Origin: Buxus sempervirens
Taxonomy: Eukaryota; Streptophyta; Magnoliopsida; Buxales; Buxaceae
Assembly (NCBI GenBank): GCA_947561395.2
Contig: OX387195.1
Span: forward strand, 2,121,828 to 2,185,827
Direction: 5' to 3'
DNA: 64,000 bases
The notes under the pieces are model-generated. The model saw only the letters and a program-made list of their open reading frames with translations. It searched no databases and had not been told where the DNA came from. The position numbers and the translations under genes were made by a program. Below, in pieces: positions 24,046 to 34,959 of the stretch; within the stretch, counting starts at the first letter, position 1, and every line of letters starts with the position of its first letter.

Positions 24046-25194
24046 TTTACTCTCTTCTTAAGACTCGCGACCGCGGCCTTTCTTCATTTCTGCTCGTATT
24101 TGGCCCTAATTTCTTCTTGACCGTGCTTTCTTCTCCGGCCTCTTCTCCTTCTTCCTCAATAGTCCCTCCGACGATCACTGTTCTCCGGCGAGCTTCTCAT
24201 TTTTTTCCGGCGATTCTCACTGTTCTCCGGTGACCATTGTTCCTTCGGTGAGCACTGTTCCTTCGGTGACTGTTGCTCTTCTCCCATTATCTGAACATTG
24301 CTTGCTCCCTTGGGTGATCCTTTGAAGCAGTAACCGACAGTGGACGGCTCCTGTGATTGAGCAACTCCTTGCTCTGGTGAGACCAAGCTCACATTCTTTT
24401 TTCGAAATTCAGATAAACAGGTATGTCTCTTTTTAGATTTTTCTGTTCATTAATGAGCTATTCCATTTCCTGTTTTGATTCTCTATCCTTGATTGTAGAA
24501 ATTCTGAACTGTCTCATGATTCAACATCTGATTCTTATGCTAATACCCTTTTTTGAAAATTCTCATGACTATCGGCTAATCTTCAATGCATATTCGATCC
24601 ATACTTGAGCTATTTAAATTGTTGATTTTCTGATTATGGAGAATCCCTGTTTTGATCTTTGAATTGTTGTATTTGCTTCATGATTTAATGCCCAATTGTT
24701 CTGTCCATGATTCACCTAAGGCTTGTTACCTATGTGTTTGCATGATTTTGAATGCCATGTGAGAATGCGTTCCTTTTATGCAATTTCCTGTTCTTGAGCA
24801 TGACGCATATTCCCAAATTTTTGAAGTGCTTTAATATCTGTCTTTTCCGAAACTTGTCGTTTGTATCTGTATGGACTTTGAGAACATATTCCAAATTCCC
24901 ATTTAATTCATAACTGATTATTCTGCAGACAATGAGAACTTGAACTTCTTGTCCTTAATCTATCCAAATGTTGAATCATCCTGGTTAAAGCAGATGCCAC
25001 CAAATAGAACAATAAAATTTCTTAAAATAAACTCCTTTAGGGGATTCATGATTTGATCAGGAGTTGCTGAAACACTTTTCTTTCATTTCCCAATTTTTCC
25101 TTTTTCCTGCCAATCAATTAAACTTGGTTAGAATAAAGATCAAACAATAAAATTTTAACAAGAATAATTAACATCTCCCTGATTTGAACCGTAG
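24046..25194 (+). other. Leader exon and leader intron of antisense gene A
   Basis: The leader carries repeated CCGGCGA/CCGGTGA motifs (24136-24240), as does the leader in element 2 (57342-57508). A consensus donor CAG|GTATGT lies at 24421. The acceptor GTAG ends at 25194, directly before the start codon. Element 2 has the same arrangement (donor 57564, acceptor 58491). The transcription start is not defined. Confidence 0.6.
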
Positions 25195-28040
25195 ATGGCC
25201 CGCCTTAGATCAGCTTCTAGGGATCCTGCGGATGAGCCTTCCTCTTCGAGAGTTAGGCGTGATCCTGCTGATGTGGCCTCGTCTTCGAGGGCAGAGAGGG
25301 ATTCAGATTCTGATGTCCCAGATCTCCCTTCTGGGGATTCGCGTGAGGCGACCCCAGAGGTATTCTCTAATCCTTCTGAATTTAACATTCTTTTACAAAA
25401 AACATCTCCTTGATCCTTTTCTTCTTTCCAATTGTTCCTTTAGCCGACAGTTGAGGCTTCGGGCAGAGATAGAAGCCGTATCAGACGCAGAGCTGGAGGC
25501 AGAGATGGAGGCCATGATGATGGCCATAGAGGAGGCCGCAGAGGGGGCCGTGGCAGAGATGAGGCCAGGACCAGGGTTGAGATCCCTGAGGAGGTGGCTG
25601 CCCAGATTAGGGATACCGATCTTCTGCATGGTTTGAGGACTCATCCCTCAGCATGTGTTAGGGCGGATATCCCTTTGGAGTATCCGATGTCCCATTATAG
25701 GGGGAGCTGGGCCAGCTTCACTAGATTTTTGAGAGCTTGCAGTTCGGCCTATCGTCGGGAGCTAGGATTGTATGGTTTTGGTATGTTTATCACCATCCCG
25801 GACGTACGCTTAGATCGAGCCCTCATTGCTGCATTGTTGGAGAGGTTTTTCCCAGAGACATTGAGCTTCCACTTTCCAGATATTGAGATTGGGATCCGGC
25901 CTTCTGATTTCACACTCATCACCGGGATTAGGATGATCGGTGATGTTATTACTGAGATGACTATGCCAGAGGCTGATGAGATTGCAGCTTATCTTGGATA
26001 TATTGTGCTGCCTCCTGAGGCATGGGATCGGGGGAGAGCTAGATTGTCTCTGACATGGCTGAGAGAGACTTTTAGTAGGAGGCAGTTTGGCCAGCTTGCT
26101 GCCGGTGACCATGTGTTCCCCTTCGCCTTCCGATTTCTTTTTCTGTATATGATGGGATCCTGCTTCTTCCCAGAGGACACGACTTCAGTTAGTCCTCACT
26201 TCTTGAGTCTTCTGGGAGATTTGCAGCGGGCGAGGAGGTACGCCTGGGGCCCACTCATATTTGGTACTATTCTGGCTGGCCTGCGCCGATCAGTGAGTGG
26301 CCTCTCTACTTCCAGAGGGGCTGGAGTTGGGTGCAGGTTCTTCTGGCCCTTCTTGCAGGTGAACCTTATTTCCCTTCTTTTTCTTTATCTCTTTTATTTC
26401 TCATTTTATATTCTTCTGACTATTTTCTTCTTTCTTGCAGTTTTTTGCTAGGGTTTATATTCCCTATTTCCGCCCTACCTCTACGATGCCTGAGGAGACG
26501 TATCCCATGGCACTTAGATGGTGTCATGTAGAGCACGACTCTGAAAAGAGTCGTCCCAGGTCCGCCCGGGCCCACTTAGACAGGTTATACCGGTCTGAGG
26601 TAATCTTCTTTAATTTCTCTACTTTCTTCTTTTCTTTTCTTCCTGGATCGCATATCTGATGTCTTGTTCTGTTTTTCAGCTATTTGTCCCCAGGATGGAG
26701 GACATTCATGAGGTGCTAGCCCTGCAGGCAGCCAGAGATGATGCATTTGTCCCTGACCAGAGACGACAGAGATACCAGTTCTTTATTGGTCAGCTGGGCA
26801 GCATCTGGTATTGCGGCGAGCGCTTCTTCTTTCAGCATGTGGGAGAGCCACGAATTCCTGCCATCCCGCCAGATACTACTCCTCTCTATCCTCCTATGCC
26901 TGTTGATCCTGCCCAGTTCTTAGATTGGACTGAGGCAGAGACATTATTGGAGGAGGGTGACTATGATGCATGGTTCAGGCGATCTTCTGTTGGGTGCCTC
27001 ATGTCACCCATGCCTGTCCGAGGCGGAGTCACGGAGATAGGAGGGGTAGTGATTAGGGCCTACGACACCACGGTATGCTTTCTTCTTTTGTGATCTTCTA
27101 TTTCTATTTCATCTGTCCTTAGCATTTTTCTGACTTCTTTCTTCTCTATTTCAGGAGGCTCAGTTGGCAGAGATCCGGTCTCGCTATGCTGATCTAGAGC
27201 GCCAGCGTGACGCCGCGATCGCCGAGCGGGATGCCCTCTATATTACCATCTCAGATCTCCGGGGGCAGCTAGCCAGAACCCAGGGCCAGGAGGGTCCATC
27301 TGATGTACATGATCAGGCGGGTCCATCTGATGCACAGGACCAGGCGGGTCCATCTGATACTCAGGTTAATTTCTTCTTTTATTTCCATTCCTGCTTTTGT
27401 ATTTGTTTGTCTTGTTCTAACTGAATTTTTCTCTTAGTTTCAGGCGTACACAGCTGGCCCTTCTTCACCTGCTTCACCCGTGCCTATGCATTTCCGGGAT
27501 GAGGTGTTTTCTGTGGCACGGGTGGAGTTCGTGACGTCTCCTAGTCCAGTGGAGGTTCCTGCAGCAGAGCCTGAGGTCGAGGCTGATATTGTACTTGCTG
27601 CTGCTGATGTGCCAGAGTCTGCCCCAGTAGCTGAGACGGCTCCTGCTACATCTGCTGATGTTGATATGGATTCGGCTGTGGACGCCGCTGTGGTAGAGCC
27701 TACCGTGGAGACTGCGGTGATGGCGGAGGCTACAGCTGATCCTGTAGAGCCTGGGGTAGAGATGACTGCTACTGAGCCTGAGACCTCTGCCCTTGCTAGT
27801 CCTACTATGGAGGATATCGAGGAGACGCATGCTGCTGTGGATACGTCAGAGGAGTCTTCCCGTACTGATTCTGATGTAGATACTTCAGGGTATGTCCCTC
27901 CTGATCATCCCACTGCTGGCCTTGTACCTTTATATATGTGGCATGATGTTCAGTCTGTTTTGAGCAGGATGCCGCGTAGCACAGCCCGCAATGTGGTGCG
28001 GCATGTCTTTGAGCGCAGGCGATCTTCAGGCCGAGGATGA
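25195..28040 (+). CDS. Antisense gene A: spliced PMD protein with RGG-rich segments
   Basis: Proposed exons: 25195-25359, 25444-26358, 26441-26599, 26680-27072, 27155-27364, 27438-28040 (acceptor 27444 also possible). All introns are GT-AG and phase 0, giving about 813 residues without a stop. In order: a Ser/Asp-rich N-terminus, an Arg/Gly-rich stretch (about residues 65-90), a plant mobile domain (RALIAALLERFFPET, IEIGIRPSDF, then AWGPLIFGTILAGL), a helical coiled segment (QLAEIRSRYADLERQRDAA), three copies of a QAGPSD-like unit, and a Pro/Glu/Ala-rich tail. The stop TGA (28038-28040) is followed in frame by more Arg/Gly codons, so the tail may be clipped. PMDs occur in transposons and in host MAIN/MAIL proteins that silence transposons. 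Function here is unproven; DNA binding or anti-silencing is inferred. Confidence 0.8.
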
Positions 28041-28295
28041 AGCAGAGGACGAGGCCGTGGCAGTAGGGTCGGACCTGCATGGTCATTAGATTAGGATTAT
28101 TCATATACACTTGTATTTTTTGGTAAAAGTGATGTAAACATTCATGTATATAAAAGAAGTTTGATTTATTTCCATTTGTGTTCTTTCTTCTTTATTTATA
28201 GTATTTATTACCTGATGAATGTTAAAACAGGGACAGGTGAAGCTTAGAAAACTAAGGAAATTAAAAATTCCCATTTTTTTGCATTTTTTCGAAGG
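28041..28295 (+). other. 3' flank of gene A
   Basis: Non-coding, AT-rich, with TTGTATTTTTTGG and TGTATATAAAAG segments that could serve 3'-end formation. No other gene is seen. Confidence 0.35.
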
Positions 28296-28427
28296 AACCG
28301 TATTTATACTACGAGCAAGCCGTGCCCGTAAAATTACTACGGGCGTACCTTGCCCGTGAAGTTTTCACGGTCAGGCGTGTCCGTAACGCCTATACGGGCG
28401 CGCCTTGCCCGTAATATAATTACGGAA
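28296..28427 (+). promoter_or_regulatory. Inverted-repeat array upstream of antisense gene B
   Basis: Five 21-bp repeats start at 28296, 28324, 28352, 28379 and 28407 (steps 28, 28, 27, 28). Arms match the U3 array. It ends 23 bp before a TATA box, which strongly suggests a promoter-proximal element. Confidence 0.9.
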
Positions 28428-28449
28428 TTTACTGCCTTGCGATTTTTTC

Positions 28450-28457
28450 TATATAAA
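28450..28457 (+). promoter_or_regulatory. TATA box of antisense gene B
   Basis: TCTATATAAACTCC lies 23 bp after the array and about 100 bp before the start codon. Element 2 has GCTATAAATGC at the same place (61699-61705). Confidence 0.75.
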
Positions 28458-28548
28458 CTCCTAGGGAACGTCATTGTGACACTTTTATTGATTGGAAAAC
28501 TCTCTGAGCACGTCTTTTCTCGCTTTCCTTGGCTTCTTTGGCGCTTCC

Positions 28549-29349
28549 ATGGCTTCCCCTACGCCGCTTTCTCCTGCCGTTGAATCTCCTCCTGCAAGAC
28601 AACCTGTTAGATCAAAACCTCCTAATCTTACCAGGTACAATATTGTGGATTCCTTTTATGATAGATGGATTAACTCCATGACCCTTGATGAGGAGATTCG
28701 TTGGGATTCCATCCACTTAGGACACATCCTACACCTCCCTAAAATTCCCTTTAAGTGGGAAATCATTGAAGCTTTGATAGGCCATTGGGTACCTGAGCTG
28801 AATCTCTTCCGTTTTGATGATAAAGAGATGACTCCTACCATAGAAGAGATTGAAACCATCCTTGGCCTTAGATTTTCTGAAAAAGTTGTGAACCCACCCC
28901 TAAAGCTTAGTTATAAAAAGGAGGCTTCCACTTTCTTGGGTATAGGGAAGAAGGACTTAGGAAATTCTGATGCACTATTGACCTTGTCCAAGACCTTTTT
29001 GACTGAAAAACTTCTGAGGAGTAATGACAAGGACTCTAGGTTTAATGCATTGACCCTAATAGTGGTCAATCAGCTGTTTTTTCCACGGGGTGATGACCAG
29101 GTTGACTTGGCTCTCATCTCAGTTATCTGTCAGGTTAGGGAACGCGAGAGGTTGGCCCCTATGATCCTAGCAGAGATATATCAGGCTCTTACTGATTGTT
29201 ATTTCAGGAAGAAGAAATGCTTCCTTGCCTGCGCCCCTATCCTACAGGTAAAATATGCATGTATTTTTTTTCTATTTTTTTTCTATTCTTCCTTTCCTTT
29301 CTTTCTTCTCTTTTTTTTTTCTTTTCTTCTTCTTCTCTTTTTTCTTTCT

Positions 29350-29412
<63 letters not shown>

Positions 29413-30339
29413 GGAAATAAATTGAAATACTCCCTTTTCCTGCAGCTTTGGTTGCTTGACCATCTTAGCCAGGTTGAAGAAATAACTCGCCGCTTCTTTC
29501 CAAGATTGAAAGTTCCTGTTCTGATGAGCAATAGGGGATGTCCTAACATCCAAGGTGGCAAGCAAGGCTGGTTCGCTTTCTTGGGTACTCTCCAGGATGA
29601 TCAAGTGAGATGGCCTGGCACTTATCAGCCCACTCCAGAGACAGTGATCAGCTTTAGAGATAAAAACTTTCTGGTCTTAGCAGGCTTGAAATCTGCTATT
29701 CTCTATCTTCCTTTGAGGGTTCTTCGGCAATTTGGAGCGACCCAGGGAATTATGATTCCCACAGGTTATGAGAGCTTTATAGGGCCACTTACTTCAGCCA
29801 CCATGGGGCTAAATGCTCAATTAATGAAAGAGTGGTCCTATGTTTGCTTTCTGCGGGGTCCAGTCTTTTCTGAGTCCCATGTGAAGGACTATCACTTCTG
29901 GATCAAGGAACAGGTGCAGAGTCATGCCCCAGTACCAGAGGATCCTCCTGCAATTTTTCCTCCTACTTATGAGGACATTCTGGAGTCAGAAAGGGCAACC
30001 CATAAGCGGCTTCAACAAATATGGGTACGGGAGGCTCAAGAACTTAGGATAAAAGTCCTTGTTCTGGAGAGGAAGCTTGAAGAGCAGAAGTCTGGCCGCA
30101 TTGCCATGGAGAAGAAACTTGAAGAACAAAGGCAGGCTCGTCGCTTTGAAGTCCGTGTGATGCGGAAGAAGTATCAGGATTCCTTGGCTGACCTTAGGGC
30201 GTTGAAGATCAAACTTTCTTTTTCAGATGAGGTCATCTCCTTTTTGAGTGATCCTGATGCAGAGGGTGCTTCTGGAATCATTGCAACTCAGGCGGCTAGG
30301 ATTAGAGAGCTTGAGGAGCAGTTAGGGAGTAGGGATTAG
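28549..30339 (+). CDS. Antisense gene B: PMD/DUF7745-like protein with C-terminal coiled coil
   Basis: Exons 28549-29247 and 29446-30339 give about 530 residues. The intron (donor CAG|GTAAAA, acceptor TGCAG) is a 198-bp T-rich tract that happens to stay open. The start at 28549 is preferred over 28492 because element 2 aligns from there (RSKPPNLTRYN at residues ~20-30 in both). The core (KWEIIEALIGHWVPELNLF, EMTPTIEEIETILGLR, ALISVICQVRERERLAPMI, LWLLDHL) resembles the PMD-like family that I recall as DUF7745, common in plant mobile elements. The last ~150 residues are heptad-like (RLQQIW...RKLEEQ...IRELEEQLG), so it may oligomerise. Convergent with pol. Role unknown. Confidence 0.85.
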
Positions 30340-30812
30340 ATTCTTTCATCATTTTTTTTTCTTTCATTTTTTCCATACCTTTTTTACAAAAGCAAACTCC
30401 ATTAGTGGAAAGATATTAGATTTAATTCAAAAATAGGTTTTATATTATTGGCCTCAGAATTCTCAGATGCTTATAAAAACAGAAGTTTTATGAAAAAGTA
30501 TTTGATTTCTCATCACTGGCCAAAGTATAGTTTTTTTTTTTTTTTTTTTGAAAGCTGATCCAAAACACTTAATCACATATAATTAAAGGAATTAAAATCA
30601 GGTTGAATAATGAAAAGGGTAGTCCAACCAATAGGGAAAGACCAAATTTGTCTACCCCGTGACCTTTAGAATCATCCCCTAATGATTTTTCCTTCATGAT
30701 TGGCCTTGCTAATCTGCTCAGTTTCCAGTGCTCATGCTGATTTGAAACTTAGACCCCATGATCAACTCAACCCTTGATTCTTTTCTTCTTCTTTTTTTCT
30801 TTTTTTCTTTTT

Positions 30813-30844
<32 letters not shown>

Positions 30845-31339
30845 GCCCTTCTCGCCCCTAGTGCCAATTACGGTTTTCACTAGGGTTGGCCTCTGCATTC
30901 CGTCATCACCAATCCTACTCTGAAAGTTGAATGAATATACTAAAATCACCGAGGTCTTAATAATAGGACGAAACAAAGGCTAGGTTCGGTTTATGAAAGA
31001 AAAGGTATTAAAGGCTCAAAATTTTCTAAGTGTGAAAATGGGTCAACTGGACTTACAGTTATGGTGAATTCAATCCCATTCCCCTTCTTTTGTATTTGGC
31101 ATTTATTTGCCCCTATTTTTTTTCTTTTTCTTTTTTTTTTCAAATTTTTTCTTCTCTTTTTTTTTTTTTCTTTTTGCCCCTCTTGGCCTTGCCCTTATTG
31201 GCTTTGCCCCAGTATAATGCTGTAAGTCCAGTTTGGGTTTAACAAAAAAATACGAACAGGCTCAAATTGGTTTGACTAGGGATTCAAATTTTGGGATATA
31301 AAGAACAATGGCCTCAGATCCTTTCCTAGTAATATTCAT
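30340..31339. other. Convergent 3' region between gene B and pol
   Basis: No ORF is supportable; T-tracts cause lysine-rich shadow ORFs. About 300 bp (30385-30690) is strongly similar to 63515-63850 in element 2, including ATATTATTGGCCTCAGAATT. This is more conserved than expected for non-coding sequence and may hold 3'-end signals for both strands. Confidence 0.55.
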
Positions 31340-32554
31340 TCATGGAAAATATCTCTTTACTGCATCAGAGTTAATTGGCTCAGGAAAATCCTTCCCATCC
31401 ATTTCTGTTAAGATGAGAGCACCCCCTGATAGAACTTTCTTGACCACATAAGGTCCTTCCCAATTTGGTTTGAACTTTCCACGAGGATCTTCCAAAAAGG
31501 GTAAAATCTTCTTTAATACCAAATTTCCTTCTTGGAAAGTTCTGGGCTTCACTTTTTTATTGTAAGCCCTAGCCATCCTCTTCCGATATAATTGGCCATG
31601 ACTAAGTGCCTTCAAACGTTTTTCTTCTATTAAATTAAGTTGATCATGTCTAGACTGTATCCATTCAGCTTCTTCTAATTCTGCTTCCATTAGCACTCTT
31701 AGTGAAGGTATTTCCACTTCCACTGGTAAAACTGCTTCCATTCCATAGACTAAGGAGTATGGGGTTGCCCCTGTAGAAGTCCGGATTGAGGTTCTGTAAG
31801 CATGTAAAGCAAGTGGCAGCATTTCATGCCAATCTTTAAAACTCACTACCATTTTCTGAATAATCTTCTTTATATTCTTATTCGCTGCTTCCACTGCCCC
31901 ATTCATCTTCGGTCTGTAAGGTGCTGACTTGTGGTGGGTAATCTGAAATTGTTCACACATCTTCCTCATGTCTTTGTTCTTAAGGTTTGAAGCATTGTCT
32001 GTTACTATGGCACTTGGCAAACCATAGCGGCAAATGATGTTGTGCTTCAAAAACTTAAGAACATGGCTACTCGTAATGTTTGCATAAGAAGCCGCTTCTA
32101 CCCACTTGGTGAAGTAATCAATTGCTACAAGTATAAACCTGTGTCCATTTGATGCCTTTGGAGAGATCATTCCAATGACATCTATACCCCACATAGAAAA
32201 AGGCCACGGAGATGTCATACTGTGTAATTCACTTGGGGGCGCATGCTTGTTATCCGCGTACACTTGGCATAAATGACACCTTTTAACGTGCATATAGCAA
32301 TCATGCTCCATAGTCGACCAGTAATATCCCAATCGCAGAATCTTCTTGGCAAGCATATGCCCATTCATATGGGGTCCACACACTCCTCCATGTACGGTTT
32401 CAACTATCCTTTCTGACTCAGTTTTTGCAACACATCTAAGTAGTATATCATTGTGTGATCTTTTGTACAACTGCCCACCACTTAGTAAGTCCTGCCAGCC
32501 TCTGTATTGTTCTTTTTTCTGTAGAGGTGACATTTTCTGGTAAACTTCGATCAT
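31340..32554 (-). CDS. pol: Integrase (pol 3' part)
   Basis: Catalyses insertion of the reverse-transcribed DNA. The zinc-binding region shows HGGVCGPHMNGH and CHLCQ. The catalytic core shows WGIDVIG, VTDNASN and NGAVEAANKN, giving the D, D and E of DD35E. A C-terminal domain follows with GNLVLKKI and NWEGPYVVKKV. The stop is at 31340 with no chromodomain, as expected for Tat. This frame differs from the RNase H frame upstream, with the switch at about 32480-32510, so one small indel separates them. The domain itself is intact. Confidence 0.92.
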   Translation of the reverse strand: MIEVYQKMSPLQKKEQYRGWQDLLSGGQLYKRSHNDILLRCVAKTESERIVETVHGGVCGPHMNGHMLAKKILRLGYYWSTMEHDCYMHVKRCHLCQVYADNKHAPPSELHSMTSPWPFSMWGIDVIGMISPKASNGHRFILVAIDYFTKWVEAASYANITSSHVLKFLKHNIICRYGLPSAIVTDNASNLKNKDMRKMCEQFQITHHKSAPYRPKMNGAVEAANKNIKKIIQKMVVSFKDWHEMLPLALHAYRTSIRTSTGATPYSLVYGMEAVLPVEVEIPSLRVLMEAELEEAEWIQSRHDQLNLIEEKRLKALSHGQLYRKRMARAYNKKVKPRTFQEGNLVLKKILPFLEDPRGKFKPNWEGPYVVKKVLSGGALILTEMDGKDFPEPINSDAVKRYFP

Positions 32555-33779
32555 TCAGAAAGTTCTTAATGTCTTGAAACCATGGTACTTCTTCTTCTGG
32601 GGTTTCTTCTAGAACAAGGCAGTAAGCTGGTTCATCCCTGACTTCAATTTCTAATGGTCTAATATCAACCCCTTCTGGCATACTGACCATTGAAGCCAAT
32701 GTTGCTAGAGCATCTGCAAACTGGTTTTTGGCCCTTGGCATATAATTGAAGGAAATTCGAGTAAACTTGGTGCTTATTTCTTCCAAATACTGGTGATAGG
32801 GGATCAATTTGTGATCCTTGGTCTTCCATTCACCAGTTGTTTGGAAGATGATAAGACTCGAATCCCCATATACGTCAAGTTCCTCTACTTCATGATCTAA
32901 GGCTGCTTGTAACCCAATTATGCATGCTTCATACTCTGCTATATTGTTTGTGCATTGGAACCTTAACTTCACTGCGATCGGGATATGTGCCCCATCTGGC
33001 TTGATCAATACAGCCCCTATTCCATTTCCATTCATATTGGCGGCCCCATCAAAAAACATTTGCCATGAGCTTTCACCTTCTTCCTCTTCAGCAAACAGGA
33101 TTGCCTCATCAGGGAAGTTGGTCTTTAAGGGTTGGTATTCTGGTAAAGGGTGTGCGGCTAAGTGATCTGCAATAGCTTGACCCTTAATGGCCTTCTGTGT
33201 GATATAGGTGAGGTCAAATTCAGAGAGTAACAACTGCCACTTTGCTGTTCTGCCAGTTAAAGCCGGTTTCTCAAATAGATACTTCAAAGGGTCCATGCGG
33301 GATATCAATAAGGTGGAATGACTAAGGAAATAGTGCCTTAGTCTCTGAGTTGCCCATACTAAAGCACAACAAGTCTTCTCTAAGGGGGAATACTTTGCTT
33401 CATATTCTGTAAATTTCTTGCTTAGGTAGTAAATCGCCCTCTCCTTTCTGCCTGTATCGTCATGCTGTCCTAAGACACACCCCATTGATGTCTCCAAAAC
33501 AGACAAGTATAGAATTAATGGCCTTCCTGGAGTTGGTGGCACTAGCACAGGTGGGTTCAATAAGTACTCCTTTATTGTGTCAAAGGCTTCTTGGCAATCA
33601 TCATTCCAGACTGTCGGGTTATTCTTTCTTAAAAGTTTGAAAATTGGTTCACAGATAGCGGTGAGCTGTGCTATGAACCGGCTTATGTACTGAATCCTTC
33701 CAAGAAAGCCCCGAACCTCCCTCGGTTCTAGGTGATGGCATTTCAATGATGGCTTTAGCTTTAGCTGGGTCAATCTCAA
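32448..33779 (-). CDS. pol: Two RNase H domains (pol middle part)
   Basis: First, a gypsy-type RNase H region derived from the RT connection: ILYLSVLETSMGCVLGQHD, then RAIYYLSKKFTEYEAKYSPLEK. Then a second, archaeal-like RNase H: MFFDGAANMNGNGIGAVLI, NNIAEYEACIIGLQAA, DVYGDSSLII, with the DGA/E/D acidic set visible. Two RNase H domains are a recognised mark of the Tat lineage. It is joined to RT through a frameshift near 33716 in a G-rich run and to integrase through another near 32490. Confidence 0.88.
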   Translation of the reverse strand: MRLTQLKLKPSLKCHHLEPREVRGFLGRIQYISRFIAQLTAICEPIFKLLRKNNPTVWNDDCQEAFDTIKEYLLNPPVLVPPTPGRPLILYLSVLETSMGCVLGQHDDTGRKERAIYYLSKKFTEYEAKYSPLEKTCCALVWATQRLRHYFLSHSTLLISRMDPLKYLFEKPALTGRTAKWQLLLSEFDLTYITQKAIKGQAIADHLAAHPLPEYQPLKTNFPDEAILFAEEEEGESSWQMFFDGAANMNGNGIGAVLIKPDGAHIPIAVKLRFQCTNNIAEYEACIIGLQAALDHEVEELDVYGDSSLIIFQTTGEWKTKDHKLIPYHQYLEEISTKFTRISFNYMPRAKNQFADALATLASMVSMPEGVDIRPLEIEVRDEPAYCLVLEETPEEEVPWFQDIKNFLNDRSLPENVTSTEKRTIQRLAGLTKWWAVVQKITQ

Positions 33780-34959
33780 TTCCTCTTCTGCTTACTATAA
33801 AACCCAATAATTTTCCTGACGTAGCCCCAAAGACACACTTAGCAGGGTTAAGCCTTAGACTGTATTTCCTAAGCCGGTCAAATACCTTCTTCAAGCTGAT
33901 CAAGTGGTCTTCTTCTTCACATGATTTGGCTATCATATCATCCACATAAACCTCCATCTCCTTATGGATCATATCATGGAATAAGGCTGTCATGGCCCTC
34001 TGGTAGGTTGCCCCAGCGTTCTTAAGTCCAAATGGCATGACAGTGTAGTGGAAGGTACCCCAAGGGGTGATAAAGGCTGTCTTCTCCTGATCTTCCTTAG
34101 CCATCTTAATCTGATTGTACCCAGAAAACCCGTCCATGAATGAGAACAAGCTATGTACAGCGGTGTTATCCACCAAGATGTCAATGTGTGGAAGTGGAAA
34201 ATCATCCTTTGGACTTGCCTTATTTAAATCTCTATAATCTACGCACATTCTGACCTTTCCATCCTTCTTTGGTACTGGCACTATATTTGCAAGCCATTCG
34301 GGGTATGTGGAAACTGCTAAGAATCCAGCTTGGAATTGCTTAACCACTTCATCTTTAACCTTCAATGTCCATTCAGGTTTTAACCTTCTCAGTTTCTGCT
34401 TAACTGGCTTAGAGTCTGGTAGAATGGGTAGCCTGTGCACCACCATATCTGTGTCTAACCCCGGCATATCCCGATATGACCATGCAAACACATCTTCATA
34501 ATCAGCCAAAAATCGTATCATTTCATCCCGCTGTACCTCAGATAGGCATACCCCAATCTTCACTATTTTTGGGTCATCTTCGGTCCCTAGGTTGATTGAT
34601 ATGGTCTCTTCAATATTGGGTTGGACCCCCTTTTCATGACGCTCTAATTGATATGTGATTTCTTTTGGAACGTCGTCTTCTTCGTCCTCGGTCTCTTCTT
34701 CAACCCCCATTAGGTCAAAGTCGAGCTCAAGGTCGAAGTCATACTCATCCTGATCAAATTCCGTTTGTTTATATGGTTCATAAATGGTTTGGACCTTTTT
34801 GAAAACTTTATCTTTTCTAGAAAAAACTGAAAAATCTTTTTGTGTTTTTTGAGAGCCTTCTACAAAATCTTTCCCTGAAGACGAAGGCTCATTAAAACCT
34901 TCAGGAAAAGGGCATTCCACTAATGGAGTTTTTTTTTGGAAGCCATGTCTGTTTGCCAA
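33649..34959 (-). CDS. pol: Reverse transcriptase (pol 5' part)
   Basis: Contains the RT signature blocks: VRMCVDYRDLNKASPKD, SFMDGFSGYNQIKM with the first catalytic Asp, TPWGTFHYTVMPFGLKNAGATYQ, and the YVDD box (EVYVDDMIAKS). An acidic N-terminal segment (about residues 60-100) precedes it. The frame overlaps the end of gag-pro by 40 bp at an A9 run and lies in the -1 frame. The true RT end continues in the next frame: a one-base difference in GAGGGAGG (about 33716-33722) shifts the reading, so full pol cannot be made without correction. Confidence 0.92.
   Translation of the reverse strand: MANRHGFQKKTPLVECPFPEGFNEPSSSGKDFVEGSQKTQKDFSVFSRKDKVFKKVQTIYEPYKQTEFDQDEYDFDLELDFDLMGVEEETEDEEDDVPKEITYQLERHEKGVQPNIEETISINLGTEDDPKIVKIGVCLSEVQRDEMIRFLADYEDVFAWSYRDMPGLDTDMVVHRLPILPDSKPVKQKLRRLKPEWTLKVKDEVVKQFQAGFLAVSTYPEWLANIVPVPKKDGKVRMCVDYRDLNKASPKDDFPLPHIDILVDNTAVHSLFSFMDGFSGYNQIKMAKEDQEKTAFITPWGTFHYTVMPFGLKNAGATYQRAMTALFHDMIHKEMEVYVDDMIAKSCEEEDHLISLKKVFDRLRKYSLRLNPAKCVFGATSGKLLGFIVSRRGIEIDPAKAKAIIEMPSPRTEGGSGLSWKDSVHKPVHSTAHRYL

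Noticed and set aside
28296-28427. Regular repeats with unique spacers, resembling a CRISPR array
   Set aside because: The repeats are dyads with 6-7 bp spacers inside a plant retrotransposon, next to TATA boxes. No Cas-like genes are present and the spacers are far too short.
29272-29604. Lysine-rich minus-strand ORFs, and the phenylalanine-rich stretch in the plus frame
   Set aside because: They are translations of the T-rich intron of gene B. Splice sites at 29248 and 29445 explain the region.
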